A stretch of 64,000 nucleotides of DNA from NCBI RefSeq assembly GCF_000149955.1, contig NC_030995.1:682001-746000 (forward strand), given 5' to 3'. This DNA is from Fusarium oxysporum f. sp. lycopersici 4287 (taxonomy: Eukaryota; Ascomycota; Sordariomycetes; Hypocreales; Nectriaceae). Shown one piece after another: positions 48,149 to 57,920 of the stretch. Every line of letters starts with the position of its first letter. The first letter of the stretch is position 1. Under the pieces are notes generated by a model. That model ran no database searches, was not told the origin of the DNA, and saw only the letters and a list, made by a program, of their open reading frames with translations. The position numbers were made by a program, and so were the translations under genes.

Positions 48149-49855
48149 TTACTCCTTTTTCGCAAATCTCGCCAACGCCGGTCCCAGATCCGCTTCCGCC
48201 TCGAGCTGCTTCTTGTCCTTCTTTGCCTGCTGCTCCTTCCAGATCTCGTCCACCTGCAATCTCTTGTCGTCGATGATGTTCTTCTTTCGCTGCTTGCGCA
48301 GATACTTCTTGAGCGCGCCGTTCTTGCCTCTTGCTCGCTTGCGGATCTCCTCGGCGATGTCTGTGGCTGGGGTGTCGAGATCCTTCTCTGCGCGGCGCTG
48401 CTTGTCGGATCGCAGATCCAGGTTTCCGATGTAGTTGGGGTCGAGGGCGATCATGTCGGGCTGAAGCTTGTTCAGCAGACCCTTGACTTCGGATTCTTGT
48501 CGTTGCTTGGCGGTCTCGAAGGGGTTGACTTCCAGTGCGTCGTAGTTGGCTTCACCAGCGCCAGGGACGATGATGGAAGAAAAGCCTGAATCGTGACCGA
48601 GACCTAGAACATCCTCAAAGGGGCACCAGCGCACACGCTCAATGCGCTTGCCCTCACCACCCCAGGCCATATAAGGGCTTTGGACCTTTTCTTGAACAGG
48701 GGCATTCTTATCGAAAAGACCCTTCCAAATGGTTGTTTGAGTACCCCAGCCAACAGCTGTCAAGCCAGTATCTGAAATCGCCAGTGAAGAAGCAGGCTGG
48801 CGTGTGAAGTAGTTGTTGACCTCTCGGAACATTCTCAGATCCCAGACTGCCATCTTCTGATCCTGACCAGCTGACACCATGTATCGACCTTCACGGTCAA
48901 TGGCTAAATCTCGTACGGGTCCCCGATGCGCTAACAATTTAACAAGAGGATCTTGAGTGTTGGGAGACCATAGTGTAACTGTTCCGTTCTGGTGACCGAC
49001 ATGTAGAATAGCGTTCCAAGGGTTCTGCTTGAGGGAACATGGTTGACCTAATCGGGTGGGAATTTCGGCGACTAATTGTCCTGTTGATGTGTCCTGATAT
49101 TTGAGGAAACCGACGGAGCCCTGACACTGTCAGTTGCGCATGTAGTAAGTAGGAAAGGTGAAACTCACGATCGTCGCCAATAGGTAGTGGTATGGCAGAA
49201 ACTCCATATGAGACACCTCCTGGTGTTTCCTCAAAGTATGCAGTTCCACGCCATTGTGGTCGTAGATATAAACGTACTTCTTCTGTGCAACAGCAAAGTA
49301 CTGGTTGTTGTGTAGCCACTTAATATCCCTCACGGTCTCACCCAGCTGCAATTCGCAACCAAGCTTACCCTCTCGCCAGTCCATCGTCGCAACATGACCC
49401 TTTCGACCACCGAGCAACAGGTCCCGCCCATTCCTCGAGTAATCGAAGTGATATGGTCCCAGATCGTCCAGCTTGAGCTCGAATCGCTTTTGCGCAGTCC
49501 CCACAGCAATATCCGAAGTAATATCGTCTTGTCGGACTTTGTATGTTCGTTCGAGCTCGTCCTCAGCTTCGAGAAAGCCAGATGTGTTCTCGAGCAAAAT
49601 CTCGGCGTCTTTAGCTTTCAGCGCAGCATCCTGGTACTTTCCCTCAAGGCGCTTCATGTTGCTTCGAAGCTTCTTATCCTTGATGGCCTTGATGTTGACC
49701 TTCTTCCCTCGACCGTAGGCTTTGTTTGCTTCTCGGATTCGACGAGCACGTTCTCGCTCATGACGGGGAACGAGTTCTGTTCTAGTGCCTTGAACGGCGA
49801 GTGCGCCATTGTCGCGCACCTTTGAAGTGGGCACATCAATTGTGTCGACCTCCAT
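48149..49855 (-). CDS. UTP7: U3 snoRNP WD-repeat protein Utp7
   Basis: Two exons (49855-49169, 49120-48149) encode about 552 residues. It is a WD40 component of the small-subunit processome needed for 18S rRNA maturation in the nucleolus. The basic N-terminal region (RHERERARRIREANKAYGRGKKVNIKAIKDKKLR) and coiled segment precede the propeller. Blades are recognisable at YHFDYSRNGRDLLLGGRKGHVATMDW, ILHVGHQNGTVTLWSPN, DLAIDREGRYMVSAGQDQKMAVWD and VRWCPFEDVLGLGHDSGFSSIIVPG. The last signature (GAGEANYDALEVNPFETAKQRQE) and the Lys-rich tail are characteristic of Utp7/WDR46. The intron is 48 bp. It shares a 555-bp divergent promoter with TSR1. Confidence 0.95.
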
Positions 49856-50410
49856 ATTTTCGTATTGTCAACGCGCTCGACTGGAAGAAAGGCAACTTTG
49901 AATGGGATGGTAGATGGATTGGCATACAACTTTCCTTATCGACAAAAAAATTCACCGCTTATCGTGTCGAGTCTATTGGATGAGATACCCCACTTCTTGT
50001 CGACAGAATAAACGGTCCTTCCAGTATCATATTTAGTTGGTACAAAGTTATGCTCATTGACTTGGGCTGTTATCGAAATAATAAAGTCAGACTTAAATTA
50101 ATTGTGAATTAGAGATCCAAGTATTTACTTCGTTCCATACTATAGGATCGCGAGATCTAGTGACGAATTCGTTGGTTCCTCTGAGACTCAGCGCCCATTT
50201 AACAATCAGGGTTCTTTATGTCATCCACTAATACGCCACTATCGATAGGCACAAAAATTATTTTGGATTTAACCCCGCCATCACCGCCTAGAATATCGAC
50301 GATATTGCCATCATTTTGCCTACAATTTGTACAGAAATCTCAATTCGACATTTCTGTCCCTCAATCTGGCTTCGTTACCATTTCGATTCAAAGCCGGTGG
50401 CGAGAGCAAA
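49856..50410. promoter_or_regulatory. bidirectional promoter of UTP7 and TSR1 with PAC/RRPE-like sites
   Basis: This is 555 bp between two divergent ribosome-biogenesis genes. A GATGAGAT core (49979-49986) resembles the PAC element, and an AAAAAAATTCA run (49944-49954) resembles an RRPE-like A/T element about 25 bp away. In yeasts these motifs co-occur upstream of ribosome-biogenesis genes. Their use in this fungus is inferred, not shown. Confidence 0.45.
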
Positions 50411-52912
50411 ATGCCCGTCGCTGTGGCTCATTCTCATAGGCCAACCACAAAGGTTACACACAAGGCTTTCAAGTCACGGGCTGCTTCTAAGCATGAGTTG
50501 AGGGACCGCGCAAAGGGTGAGACTCTCCCGAAATTTTGTTATTTCTCCAATTCTGACACAAAGACAGGCCGAGTTGCCGACGAAAAGGGCAACAGGAAAA
50601 CTCCTCACCAACAAGTCATGTCTAAGTTCGACCGACGAAACCAGGCCAAGCAGGCCCGATTGAATAAGCACAAGGAGCATGTTAAGGAAACCTCGGTTTT
50701 CGCTGGAAAAGATGGCGCTCCTCGACATGTCGCCGTCATTCCCCTTTGCGCTGGGACCGACCTTAACGCTGCGATCAAGCAGCTGAACAGCAGCGTCGAC
50801 ATTGAGGACAACACCGAGAGTGGCAACTACCGAGTCACAGTCGACCGATTCAAGCAAAAGTTACAATACATCCCTATCGAGCGAGACCTGAACGCCTGTC
50901 TCGATGCTGCCCGTGTTGCCGATTTCGTCATTGTCGTTCTGTCCGCCAACGTTGAGGTCGATGAACTTGGAGAGTTGATCTTGCGAAGTGTTGAGAGCCA
51001 GGGCATGTCCACCCTCTTCACTATCGTTGAAGGTCTTGACAAGGTTGAGCCCGCGAAGCAGCGACAAAGTGTTCTAGTCTCCCTCAAATCTTTCATCACA
51101 CATTTCCATCCCGAGCAAGAGAAGCTTTACAGCATCGAGAACCGACAAGATTGTGCCAACCTCATGCGATCACTATGCAGCACAACACCAAAGGGCATCC
51201 GATGGAGAGACGAGAGGAGTTGGATGCTTGCGGATGATATCAAGTTCGCCTACTCCGAGTCCGATTCAACAGTTATCACTGGTGTTGTCCGAGGCAAGGG
51301 CCTCAAGGCCGACCGTCTTATTCAGGTTGGCGACTGGGGAACTTTCCAGATTGAGAAGATTGAGGCTGCTCCTCTGCCCAAGCAGATCAAGAAGAAGGGA
51401 GAGGAGATGACCGTTGACCCTGAAGAGGCTGGCAAGCTTCTGGAGGAGCCTTCTGAGGATCGTGATGACTTGGTGGAGCTGGCTCCTGAGGAGGTCATGA
51501 TGGACGACGCTGATGACGCTATGACAACTGATGCCACTGAGAAGAAGGGTGTTCTTCTGGATGATCACCACTATTTCTCAGATGAGGAGGCTGAGGCAAG
51601 AAAGATCAAGAAGAAGGTTCCCAAGGGTACATCCAACTACCAGTCAGCTTGGTATCTGGAGGATGTCTCTGACTCAGAGTCCGATATGGAGGACTTCGAG
51701 ATGAAGGATGAGGCCGGCGAGGAGGAGGCCCGCCCTGAGGACGGTCTTGAGGGCTATGCCCCTGCACCCGCCACTGAGGGCGCTCCCTCAGAATATCCTC
51801 AATCGGAGATGATGATTGAGCCAGATGAGGAGGAGGATGCTAAGCAACTTGAACAATATCGAGCTGGAAAGCGAAATGAGGTTGAGGACGATATGGAGTT
51901 TCCCGATGAGATTGAGTTGCACCCTCATGTCTTGGCCCGAGAGCGTCTGGCCAGATATCGTGGTCTGAAGAGTCTGCGAACCAGTACCTGGCAGGAGGAT
52001 GAGGATCGCGCACATGAACCTGAGGAGTGGAGACGTCTTCTTCAAGTTCCAAACTATCAATCCTCAAAATCTCAAGCAACAAGAGAGGCTTTGGTCGGTG
52101 GTGTTGAGCCTGGTACCCGTGTTCACATCTACATCAAGGGCATCTCTCCTATTCAGGAGAAGACCTACAACCCCAAGAAGCCCCTCACTCTCTTCTCTCT
52201 TCTACGACATGAGAACAAGAAGACGGCTGTCAACTACCTCTTCAACCTCAGCTCCGACTTTACCAAGTCTATCAAGGCCAAGGAGGAGCTTATTGTCCAG
52301 TGTGGACCTCGCCGAATGGTGATCAAGCCTCTCTTCTCCCAGCCTGGTCAAACACCAAACGATGTTCACAAGTACTGCCGGTTCCTCCACCCCGGTCAGT
52401 CAGCTATTGCGACCTTCATGGGTCCTCTAACATGGGGTGCTGTGCCTGTTCTGTTCTTCAAGCGAACCACAGCTGAAGAGGTTGAGAAGAATGAGAACGA
52501 GGAGGGTCCTCATATTGGTCTGTCACTTATCGGTACAGGAACCGCTCTACCACCATCCACATCTCGCGTCATCGCCAAGCGCATCATCCTCACTGGTCAT
52601 CCTTACCATATTCACAAGAGGATCGTCACCATCCGATATATGTTCTTCAACCGAGAGGATGTCGAGTGGTTCAAGGCTCTACCTCTATGGACCAAGCGTG
52701 GCCGCAGTGGTTTCGTCAAGGAGCCTCTCGGTACACATGGTTACTTCAAGGCGACATTCGATGGACGTATCAACCCTCAAGACTCCATCGGCGTCAGTCT
52801 GTACAAGCGGGTGTGGCCACGAAATGCTACTCCTGTGGAGGGACCGTTATTGGAGATAGAGCCCAGCGCAGTGCAAGCTGATGGCGATATGATGATGGAT
52901 GACCAGGCATAG
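50411..52912 (+). CDS. TSR1: ribosome biogenesis protein Tsr1
   Basis: Two exons (50411-50516, 50568-52912) encode about 816 residues. Tsr1 is a GTPase-like late 40S assembly factor that blocks premature joining on pre-40S particles. It has the basic N-terminus with HRPTTKVTHKAFKSR, a degenerate GTPase domain (HVAVIPLCAGTDLN in place of a P-loop), an AARP2CN segment (SWMLADDIKF and VITGVVRGKGL), a long acidic central region (about 360-560) and the BMS1/TSR1 C-terminal domain (TKRGRSGFVKEPLGTHGYFKATFDG). A 51-bp in-frame intron (50517-50567) is inferred because its removal restores the AKGRVADEKGNRKTPHQQVMSKFDRRNQ block; it has a GTGAGA donor and a TTCTGAC branch. The ATG at 50411 starts the conserved MPVAVAHSHRPTTK sequence. 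The gene is convergent with ureG, with 102 bp between. Confidence 0.95.
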   Translation: MPVAVAHSHRPTTKVTHKAFKSRAASKHELRDRAKGETLPKFCYFSNSDTKTGRVADEKGNRKTPHQQVMSKFDRRNQAKQARLNKHKEHVKETSVFAGKDGAPRHVAVIPLCAGTDLNAAIKQLNSSVDIEDNTESGNYRVTVDRFKQKLQYIPIERDLNACLDAARVADFVIVVLSANVEVDELGELILRSVESQGMSTLFTIVEGLDKVEPAKQRQSVLVSLKSFITHFHPEQEKLYSIENRQDCANLMRSLCSTTPKGIRWRDERSWMLADDIKFAYSESDSTVITGVVRGKGLKADRLIQVGDWGTFQIEKIEAAPLPKQIKKKGEEMTVDPEEAGKLLEEPSEDRDDLVELAPEEVMMDDADDAMTTDATEKKGVLLDDHHYFSDEEAEARKIKKKVPKGTSNYQSAWYLEDVSDSESDMEDFEMKDEAGEEEARPEDGLEGYAPAPATEGAPSEYPQSEMMIEPDEEEDAKQLEQYRAGKRNEVEDDMEFPDEIELHPHVLARERLARYRGLKSLRTSTWQEDEDRAHEPEEWRRLLQVPNYQSSKSQATREALVGGVEPGTRVHIYIKGISPIQEKTYNPKKPLTLFSLLRHENKKTAVNYLFNLSSDFTKSIKAKEELIVQCGPRRMVIKPLFSQPGQTPNDVHKYCRFLHPGQSAIATFMGPLTWGAVPVLFFKRTTAEEVEKNENEEGPHIGLSLIGTGTALPPSTSRVIAKRIILTGHPYHIHKRIVTIRYMFFNREDVEWFKALPLWTKRGRSGFVKEPLGTHGYFKATFDGRINPQDSIGVSLYKRVWPRNATPVEGPLLEIEPSAVQADGDMMMDDQA

Positions 52913-53014
52913 ACATGACACCCAGTATACCTTTAGAATTAAAAGTTGGCGTTTTTTTTCTTTCCTCTTGTATGACTATTTCCAATAGTGTTCTTTTTGA
53001 TATATATGTGATGT

Positions 53015-53870
53015 TTACTCCAGCTGCTCCAGACCCTCTGTTGGTCTGGGACCTCCCTTGCTTCGTCTCTCTTCCTCTGCACCACTGGCCTTCCATGCGC
53101 TCTTGATCAACCTGATAATATGATCAACGCCAACATCCTTCTTCACCTGTGCAAAGACTGTTGGTCCACCTTCTCGGATCTTTCGAGCATCTCTCTCCAT
53201 AACACCAAGGTCTGCACCGACAATCTCAGCCAGATCGGTCTTGTTGACAACCAAGAGGTCACTCTGCGTGATACCAGGGCCACCCTTTCGAGGAATCTTG
53301 TCACCACCACTGACATCAATAACGTAGATGATGAAATCGGCCAATTCACGACTGTAGTTCGCAGCGAGGTTGTCGCCTCCTGATTCAATAAGGAGAATAT
53401 CGGTGTCGAACTCGCGGTGCAGGTCCTCCAATGCAGCGAGGTTCTGGGAGATATCTTCACGCACAGCAGCGTGCGGGCAACCACCGGTTTCAATGGCGCG
53501 GATGCGAGGAGGTGGGAGGGCTTTGTTTCGGGTAAGGAACTCTGCGTCTTCGCGGGTGAAGATGTCGTTCGTCACGGCTGCGAGGGAGTATTCCTTTCGG
53601 AGAGCGAGGGAGAGGGCGAGCATGAGGGCAGTCTTTCCGGAACCGACGGGGCTAATCAAGTCAGCTTTGTCATTACGATTGAGTTAGAGAGTCTCACCCT
53701 CCAATGCCAATAGTGAAGGCTCTCTCGGACCATTCTCGTCCTTCTACGATTGGCATCTCGCGACCCAAGAAGCTTCCCGGACCATCAAGGATCTCATGCG
53801 AGTGGCCATGCTCAACAGCATTGAAGCCTCCATCGTGAGAGTGAGAGTGACCGTCGTGAGAGTGCGACAT
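53015..53870 (-). CDS. ureG: urease accessory GTPase UreG
   Basis: Two exons (53870-53698, 53651-53015) encode about 269 residues. UreG is a SIMIBI-class GTPase that delivers nickel to apo-urease with the other accessory proteins. The N-terminus is a His-rich metal-binding tail ([14 protein letters not shown] and HGHSH within the first 25 residues). The P-loop GGPVGSGKT (57-65) is assembled across the intron. Further motifs are [14 protein letters not shown], the [13 protein letters not shown] nickel-binding CPH motif, [10 protein letters not shown] and the NKTDL base-recognition motif. Length and domain order match eukaryotic UreG. The start is the first ATG before the His-rich tail. No urease or other accessory gene lies in the window, as is usual for dispersed fungal urease genes. 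Confidence 0.95.
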
Positions 53871-54498
53871 GATGAACACCTCTTAGGTAAACCTAGCTTC
53901 AGGAAAGTTTTGTTGCTAGAACTAGAGAGGGGAAGCTTCAGATAAGAATATAGAGGCTGCCCTTATCAGCTTGAAGGTCCAAATACTGACGTGGGGGAGG
54001 GGTTAAGTGGGTGGAGACAGAAACCCTCCGGCGGCCGGCGGCGAGCGGGCCACCGCCGGGAAAAGTGGGACTTGTTCGACTTATACGGACATTCAACATG
54101 GACCATCATCGTTTATTTCTGAATGCCTTTCGAATCCATTACACGTACCTAATATATGAGTGTTGGGTGGAAGCCTAACGCCCTTCCGGAGGCTATGAGT
54201 TTATTGACCGGCTAAACATCCATCCTGCCACAATTAACACTCTCCTATGAATCTCAATAATTCTCAGTCGGACAATGCACGTCAGACATCTTATCCCTTC
54301 AGATCTAACATGCTAAGTCTTACCCTAATAAATATTGATTTAGTGATGTTTTTTTTGTACTGTTTGCCTTCTTGTGTAGTGGCTCTTTAACGTTTGCTAT
54401 TGAAACCTCCCAAGCCATAAGGTTTTGCTTGTTGGAGAGAGTTATGCACATCCCGAAGTCCAACCAAAGCATCAAACAGGATATCAAGTAACAGAGCC

Positions 54499-54503
54499 AA
54501 AAA
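54499..54503 (-). terminator. T5 RNA polymerase III terminator
   Basis: Read on the minus strand, five thymidines occur four bases after the discriminator base of the tRNA-like gene, which is the expected position for a polymerase III stop. Confidence 0.65.
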
Positions 54504-54507
54504 GAGT

Positions 54508-54619
54508 TCCTAAAACCAGGATTCGAACCCGGGTCTCCTCCCCCCTTTCGGGCACGGTTCTGCCCAGTAGGCGTCCCCGTGTGTCAAGTCAGAATGCTAG
54601 ACCACTACACCACCTTAGG
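54508..54619 (-). tRNA. atypical intron-bearing tRNA or tRNA pseudogene, isotype unresolved
   Basis: On the minus strand a 112-nt element has a 7-bp acceptor stem (CCTAAGG with TTTTAGG, including two G-U pairs) and discriminator A. It has a perfect A box (TGGTGTAGTGG, 54602-54612), a perfect B box (GGTTCGAATCC, 54519-54529), a T stem CCGGG/CCTGG and a T5 terminator. The D arm resembles fungal tRNA-Glu. The anticodon stem can pair as TTCTG/CAGAA, leaving a 27-nt loop and a 25-nt variable region. A standard intron after position 37 does not give a clean 7-nt loop, and candidate anticodons (UGA or GAC) disagree with the body type. It could be a real tRNA with an intron and long variable arm, or a pseudogene that keeps an intact promoter. 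Confidence 0.6.
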
Positions 54620-54697
54620 TTTGATTATTGAAATCTTATTACACAAAATACATTCATGAGGAGCGTAGGCTTTCTTGCTCCATGGAGACGTATCTGC

Positions 54698-54723
54698 TGT
54701 TGTTGTTGTTGTTGTTGTTGTTG
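54698..54723. repeat. (TGT)n microsatellite
   Basis: This is an uninterrupted run of nearly nine TGT triplets, 79 bp upstream of the tRNA-like gene's 5' end. It is probably a neutral slippage repeat. Confidence 0.95.
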
Positions 54724-56286
54724 AGTCAATAAGGCAACCGATTTGACGAATGTCCAAAACGGTCGAACCCCTGTTCCTGACAGAAATAATATAGGTCGGT
54801 TTGGAAAATGAAGAGATGATGGATGCCAACAGATTAGCTGTCATAAAAAGCAAGCACACAGTATATATACCGGGCGGACGATTGAGCGGATGAACAGCCG
54901 AGCCCGTCGGTCATTGGCTTTGAGACAAGCCACAGCGAATATTGAGAGATGACGGTTACTATGTATATCAGACCTCTACACCCGAATGCAACATACATCC
55001 ACAAGGCAGATCGTGCAAAGCCCCATACGGCCAGATGCATGATGAGATTCGGCAATTCCAACAGCTGCGACATCGCGAGAACAACTGCACCAGACAGGGC
55101 ACAGGCATATTATATGCAGGTTGTGTCCGTGTCCTCAATATGATCTGATCTTAAACAGGGGAGCCAGCGAGTCATTATTTGAGGCTGCAGCACACAATTG
55201 AGATGTGATAGGGTGTGGCTACGGAAGGCTTTACGTCCTTTTTGTCTCTTGTCACTTATCATTCTCCCACGAGAGTGCGCGATCAAGATTTACAATTCCG
55301 AAACTAGCACATCGGCTTAGCTGACACCAACGTGTTCAACGTCGACTTGTGGGGTAGTTTTGTGTTATGTGTGAGGTCAATCAGTTATCTCATTCTACTT
55401 GTTAATAGACCAGTGTCAAATGTTCAAGGCAAGCGATTAAATCATTTATGTAAGCACTGAGAATCATCTACAGTATAATCATATTGTTGTTGATCGGTAA
55501 ATTCGTCGTAGACCGAAGTGACTTCCTAGAGAGTCGATGGTAGCCGGTTGGTCTCGAACACAATTGTGGTTTCTCAGCTCTCTGGGGAGTGAACAGCTGG
55601 TCAAGGGGTTCGGAAGTCATAATGATCTGCCTTAAGACTGTTGTCGAGTCATTTCTGTACAGGTAACGTGTTGAGGTTGGCTGGATGACTGCATATGCAC
55701 CCCCCTAAACCTTTATCTAGATCCTGGTACCCATACTACCGGGACTGAACAAAACATCTAGTCACGATGCCTGGGCTCAGTTGCCTCATCTCCAATCCGT
55801 TATTATGAATGCCCAATCTCATATTGGGCTGCATCGCATCGTATGTTAACAGCAACACCTGCACCATGTCTCACTCTGCCGCGGGAAGTCCTATATGCAC
55901 ACACACCTAGCAGTAGAAGTCCAGAAGCCGATGCTGCATTGGAACTTGGCGCAACCCTGAGGGGGCTGGTCGTTGTACCCGTTGTCAGGTCCGTGGGCAA
56001 CACGTTTATGTGATCTATTATCTTTCTTCTCTCAGTTAGCCTGTATCCTGCAGTATATTTTCCAATCATAAACCCCTTCTTCCACACCGTCACTGAACTG
56101 TAACGGTTCTCGATCGAAGCAATATGATAGATCCGATCGAGTCCTCTTACCAGTCGGCATATGCGCATTCGAATCTTGATCCATGCAGGTGCTTCGTCTG
56201 GCCATCAAGCCACTCATGATTGAGCCTGAGAGGTGACAGAGACTAGGATAGAAGAAACAGCTGTGAAAAACCCAGGACTTGATAAC

Positions 56287-56294
56287 TATATAAA
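56287..56294 (+). promoter_or_regulatory. TATA box of microprotein gene A
   Basis: TATATAAA lies about 194 bp before the ATG at 56488. The two downstream paralogues have TATAAAA boxes at similar distances (235 and 218 bp). Confidence 0.55.
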
Positions 56295-56487
56295 TTGAAG
56301 AGATGAACCGCCCTTCTGACCGCTTGCTACTAAATTTCGATCTCCATTGCGTTCTCCGTCTCTTGCTCTCCCCTACTCGCCATTTTGGGCTTTGAGAAGC
56401 GGAGACCCGGGTCGTCTATTCAATCAGATTTCTCCCTATTCTTGTATTTTATCACGACAAGAGCACTACGGTGTGTGTTTACCAGTC

Positions 56488-56800
56488 ATGGTCTCCCAGA
56501 ACTCACAAACTCCGACAAACAGTACAAACGAGCGGAAGCCGTCAGTCAAAACATCTTCCACGATGTCTCATACTGACATTATATAGGACCAAATGTCGCG
56601 GTTTCATGCTGGCGCCGTATATCTACGATACCGATTCCGTCCAGGAGCATCTGCTGTGCAGAGCCGAAGCCAACAACACTGCATCAGAATCAACCAATAG
56701 AATGCATGAAACTGCGGAAGTGTCAAACCACAGCGACCTTGAAGCTCACGATCTGGATGCTATGATGCAAGAACCTCCTTCCCCGAAAGGTCGGCTTTGA
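56488..56800 (+). CDS. tandem microprotein A (88 aa, ends GRL)
   Basis: Two exons (56488-56540, 56587-56800) encode 88 residues. I do not recognise the family outside this window. Exon 1 is 53 nt and ends in phase 2 (CC|G) at a GTCAGT donor; the 46-bp intron has a TACTGAC branch and a TATAG acceptor. The core motif at residues 25-41 is MLAPYIYDTDSVQEHLL. It matches paralogues B (57645) and C (59772) at the same residue numbers, with M, L, I, D, S, Q, L, L invariant. The middle is acidic and low complexity and is longer than in B and C. The C-terminus PSPKGRL ends in a tripeptide resembling a weak peroxisomal PTS1. There is no signal peptide or membrane segment. Function is unknown. Confidence 0.7.
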
Positions 56801-57644
56801 GCTTCTTTCATCGCAGTGTATACTAGACCTGATTGACTGTTTGGCGGCCTTTACAGCTTACTCTCTTTTCGTCAGTCGCACAGATGGATTGAGCTAAGAT
56901 ATTTCGTTAATGTATGACTATTGGACTATTTTTAATCGCGAATTCACATCATATATGTCGTAGTTCCTAGTATAAATCTGACACACTTCAGTCTTCGTCG
57001 CCAACCCCTGAATACCGTACGAAAGTTTGTAGCTATTAAGGAATAATATCACTCGAAGTCGCACCGAAAGTCTTGAGACCTTCCTTGTCTGTCTTTCACT
57101 TAACCTAAGGCCGCCTAGTCGCAACACCATGAACCGGGATTTTGACCGGAAGAGCCCCGGAAGCCCCGCTTTTCCCGAATCACACGGAGTGTGTGTGTAC
57201 CCACATCTCGGGGCCGGATGCTCGGAAGTCATTGGTTCAAGCCATGTGGTTTTAAGCGCCCGTTGTGTGTTTGCTAAGGTCCCGTCACGGAGCTGTGCCA
57301 ATCTTGCTCCGCTTTCCCCATTTCCCCCGGCTTTCTCAGTGCTCGAGCTGACCAAGTTGACATGGAGCCGACTTGCTACACCCCGGAGCACTGACTCCAG
57401 GGCTATAAAAGCTTCCCCTCTTCTGCCCGGTTCCTGTCTTATACTCCCCTCTGTTTTCTGTTTATCCCCTGAAGTTACTACTTTACCTCTTGCTTAGCCC
57501 TGATACCCCCTTTTCTTGAAGTTCCCCCTCAGATCTAAGCCGTGAAGGGCTTTTAAACCATTTCCCCCGGATACCCTCCGAGAATCTCTCTCCTACCACT
57601 TCTTAGTCACATTTCCCTAGCTCACACACCCAATCTAATAAGAA
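56801..57644. other. intergenic between microprotein genes A and B
   Basis: This is 844 bp. A 122-codon plus-strand frame (57129-57497) runs through the TATA and pyrimidine-rich promoter of gene B and is judged spurious. A 13-bp direct repeat, CCATTTCCCCCGG, occurs at 57318-57330 and 57558-57570. Confidence 0.5.
57404..57410 (+). promoter_or_regulatory. TATA box of microprotein gene B
   Basis: TATAAAA followed by a long CT-rich tract (several CCCCT motifs) precedes the ATG at 57645. This is the pattern of strongly or inducibly expressed fungal genes; CCCCT is also the core of stress-response elements. Confidence 0.55.
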
Positions 57645-57920
57645 ATGTCTTCAAAAGATATCAATACACATGTCCCTGCTTTGGAAACTCCACAAGAGCA
57701 AGTAACACTCAGCAACTGCCAGTCACCAGGCAACTGACTTCTTGCACCCAGGCCTCCAGAAGATGCATGCATGCTCAACAGATTCATTTACGATGTTTCT
57801 TCTCTTCAGGAGCGATTACTTCAGTTTCCTGTGGTGAAGAACCCTAGTGTTGTGCCTGCGACGGGCTCGTCAGAAAAGATGAAGGCGGGTGACCCCCCGG
57901 AGGATAAGGGCAAGCTTTGA
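57645..57920 (+). CDS. tandem microprotein B (73 aa, GC-AG intron, ends GKL)
   Basis: Two exons (57645-57697, 57752-57920) encode 73 residues. Exon 1 is exactly 53 nt, as in paralogues A and C, but only if the 54-bp intron begins with GC (GCAAGT at 57698). Using the nearby GT instead breaks the frame of the conserved exon 2. The join is GA|G, phase 2. The core MLNRFIYDVSSLQERLL occupies residues 25-41. The C-terminus is DKGKL. The protein is hydrophilic and has no signal peptide or membrane segment. A strong TATA box and CT-rich leader suggest good expression. The family is unrecognised and its function unknown. Existence is supported mainly by colinearity with the two neighbours. Confidence 0.72.

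Larger units (their letters stand above)
54620..56487. other. intergenic, no gene seen apart from a microsatellite
   Basis: This is 1.87 kb between the tRNA-like gene and the first microprotein gene. No convincing coding frame was found on either strand. Confidence 0.5.

Noticed and set aside
57129..57497. 122-codon plus-strand open frame
   Set aside because: It runs through the TATA box and CT-rich leader of microprotein gene B and has a Pro/Ser composition typical of promoter translation.
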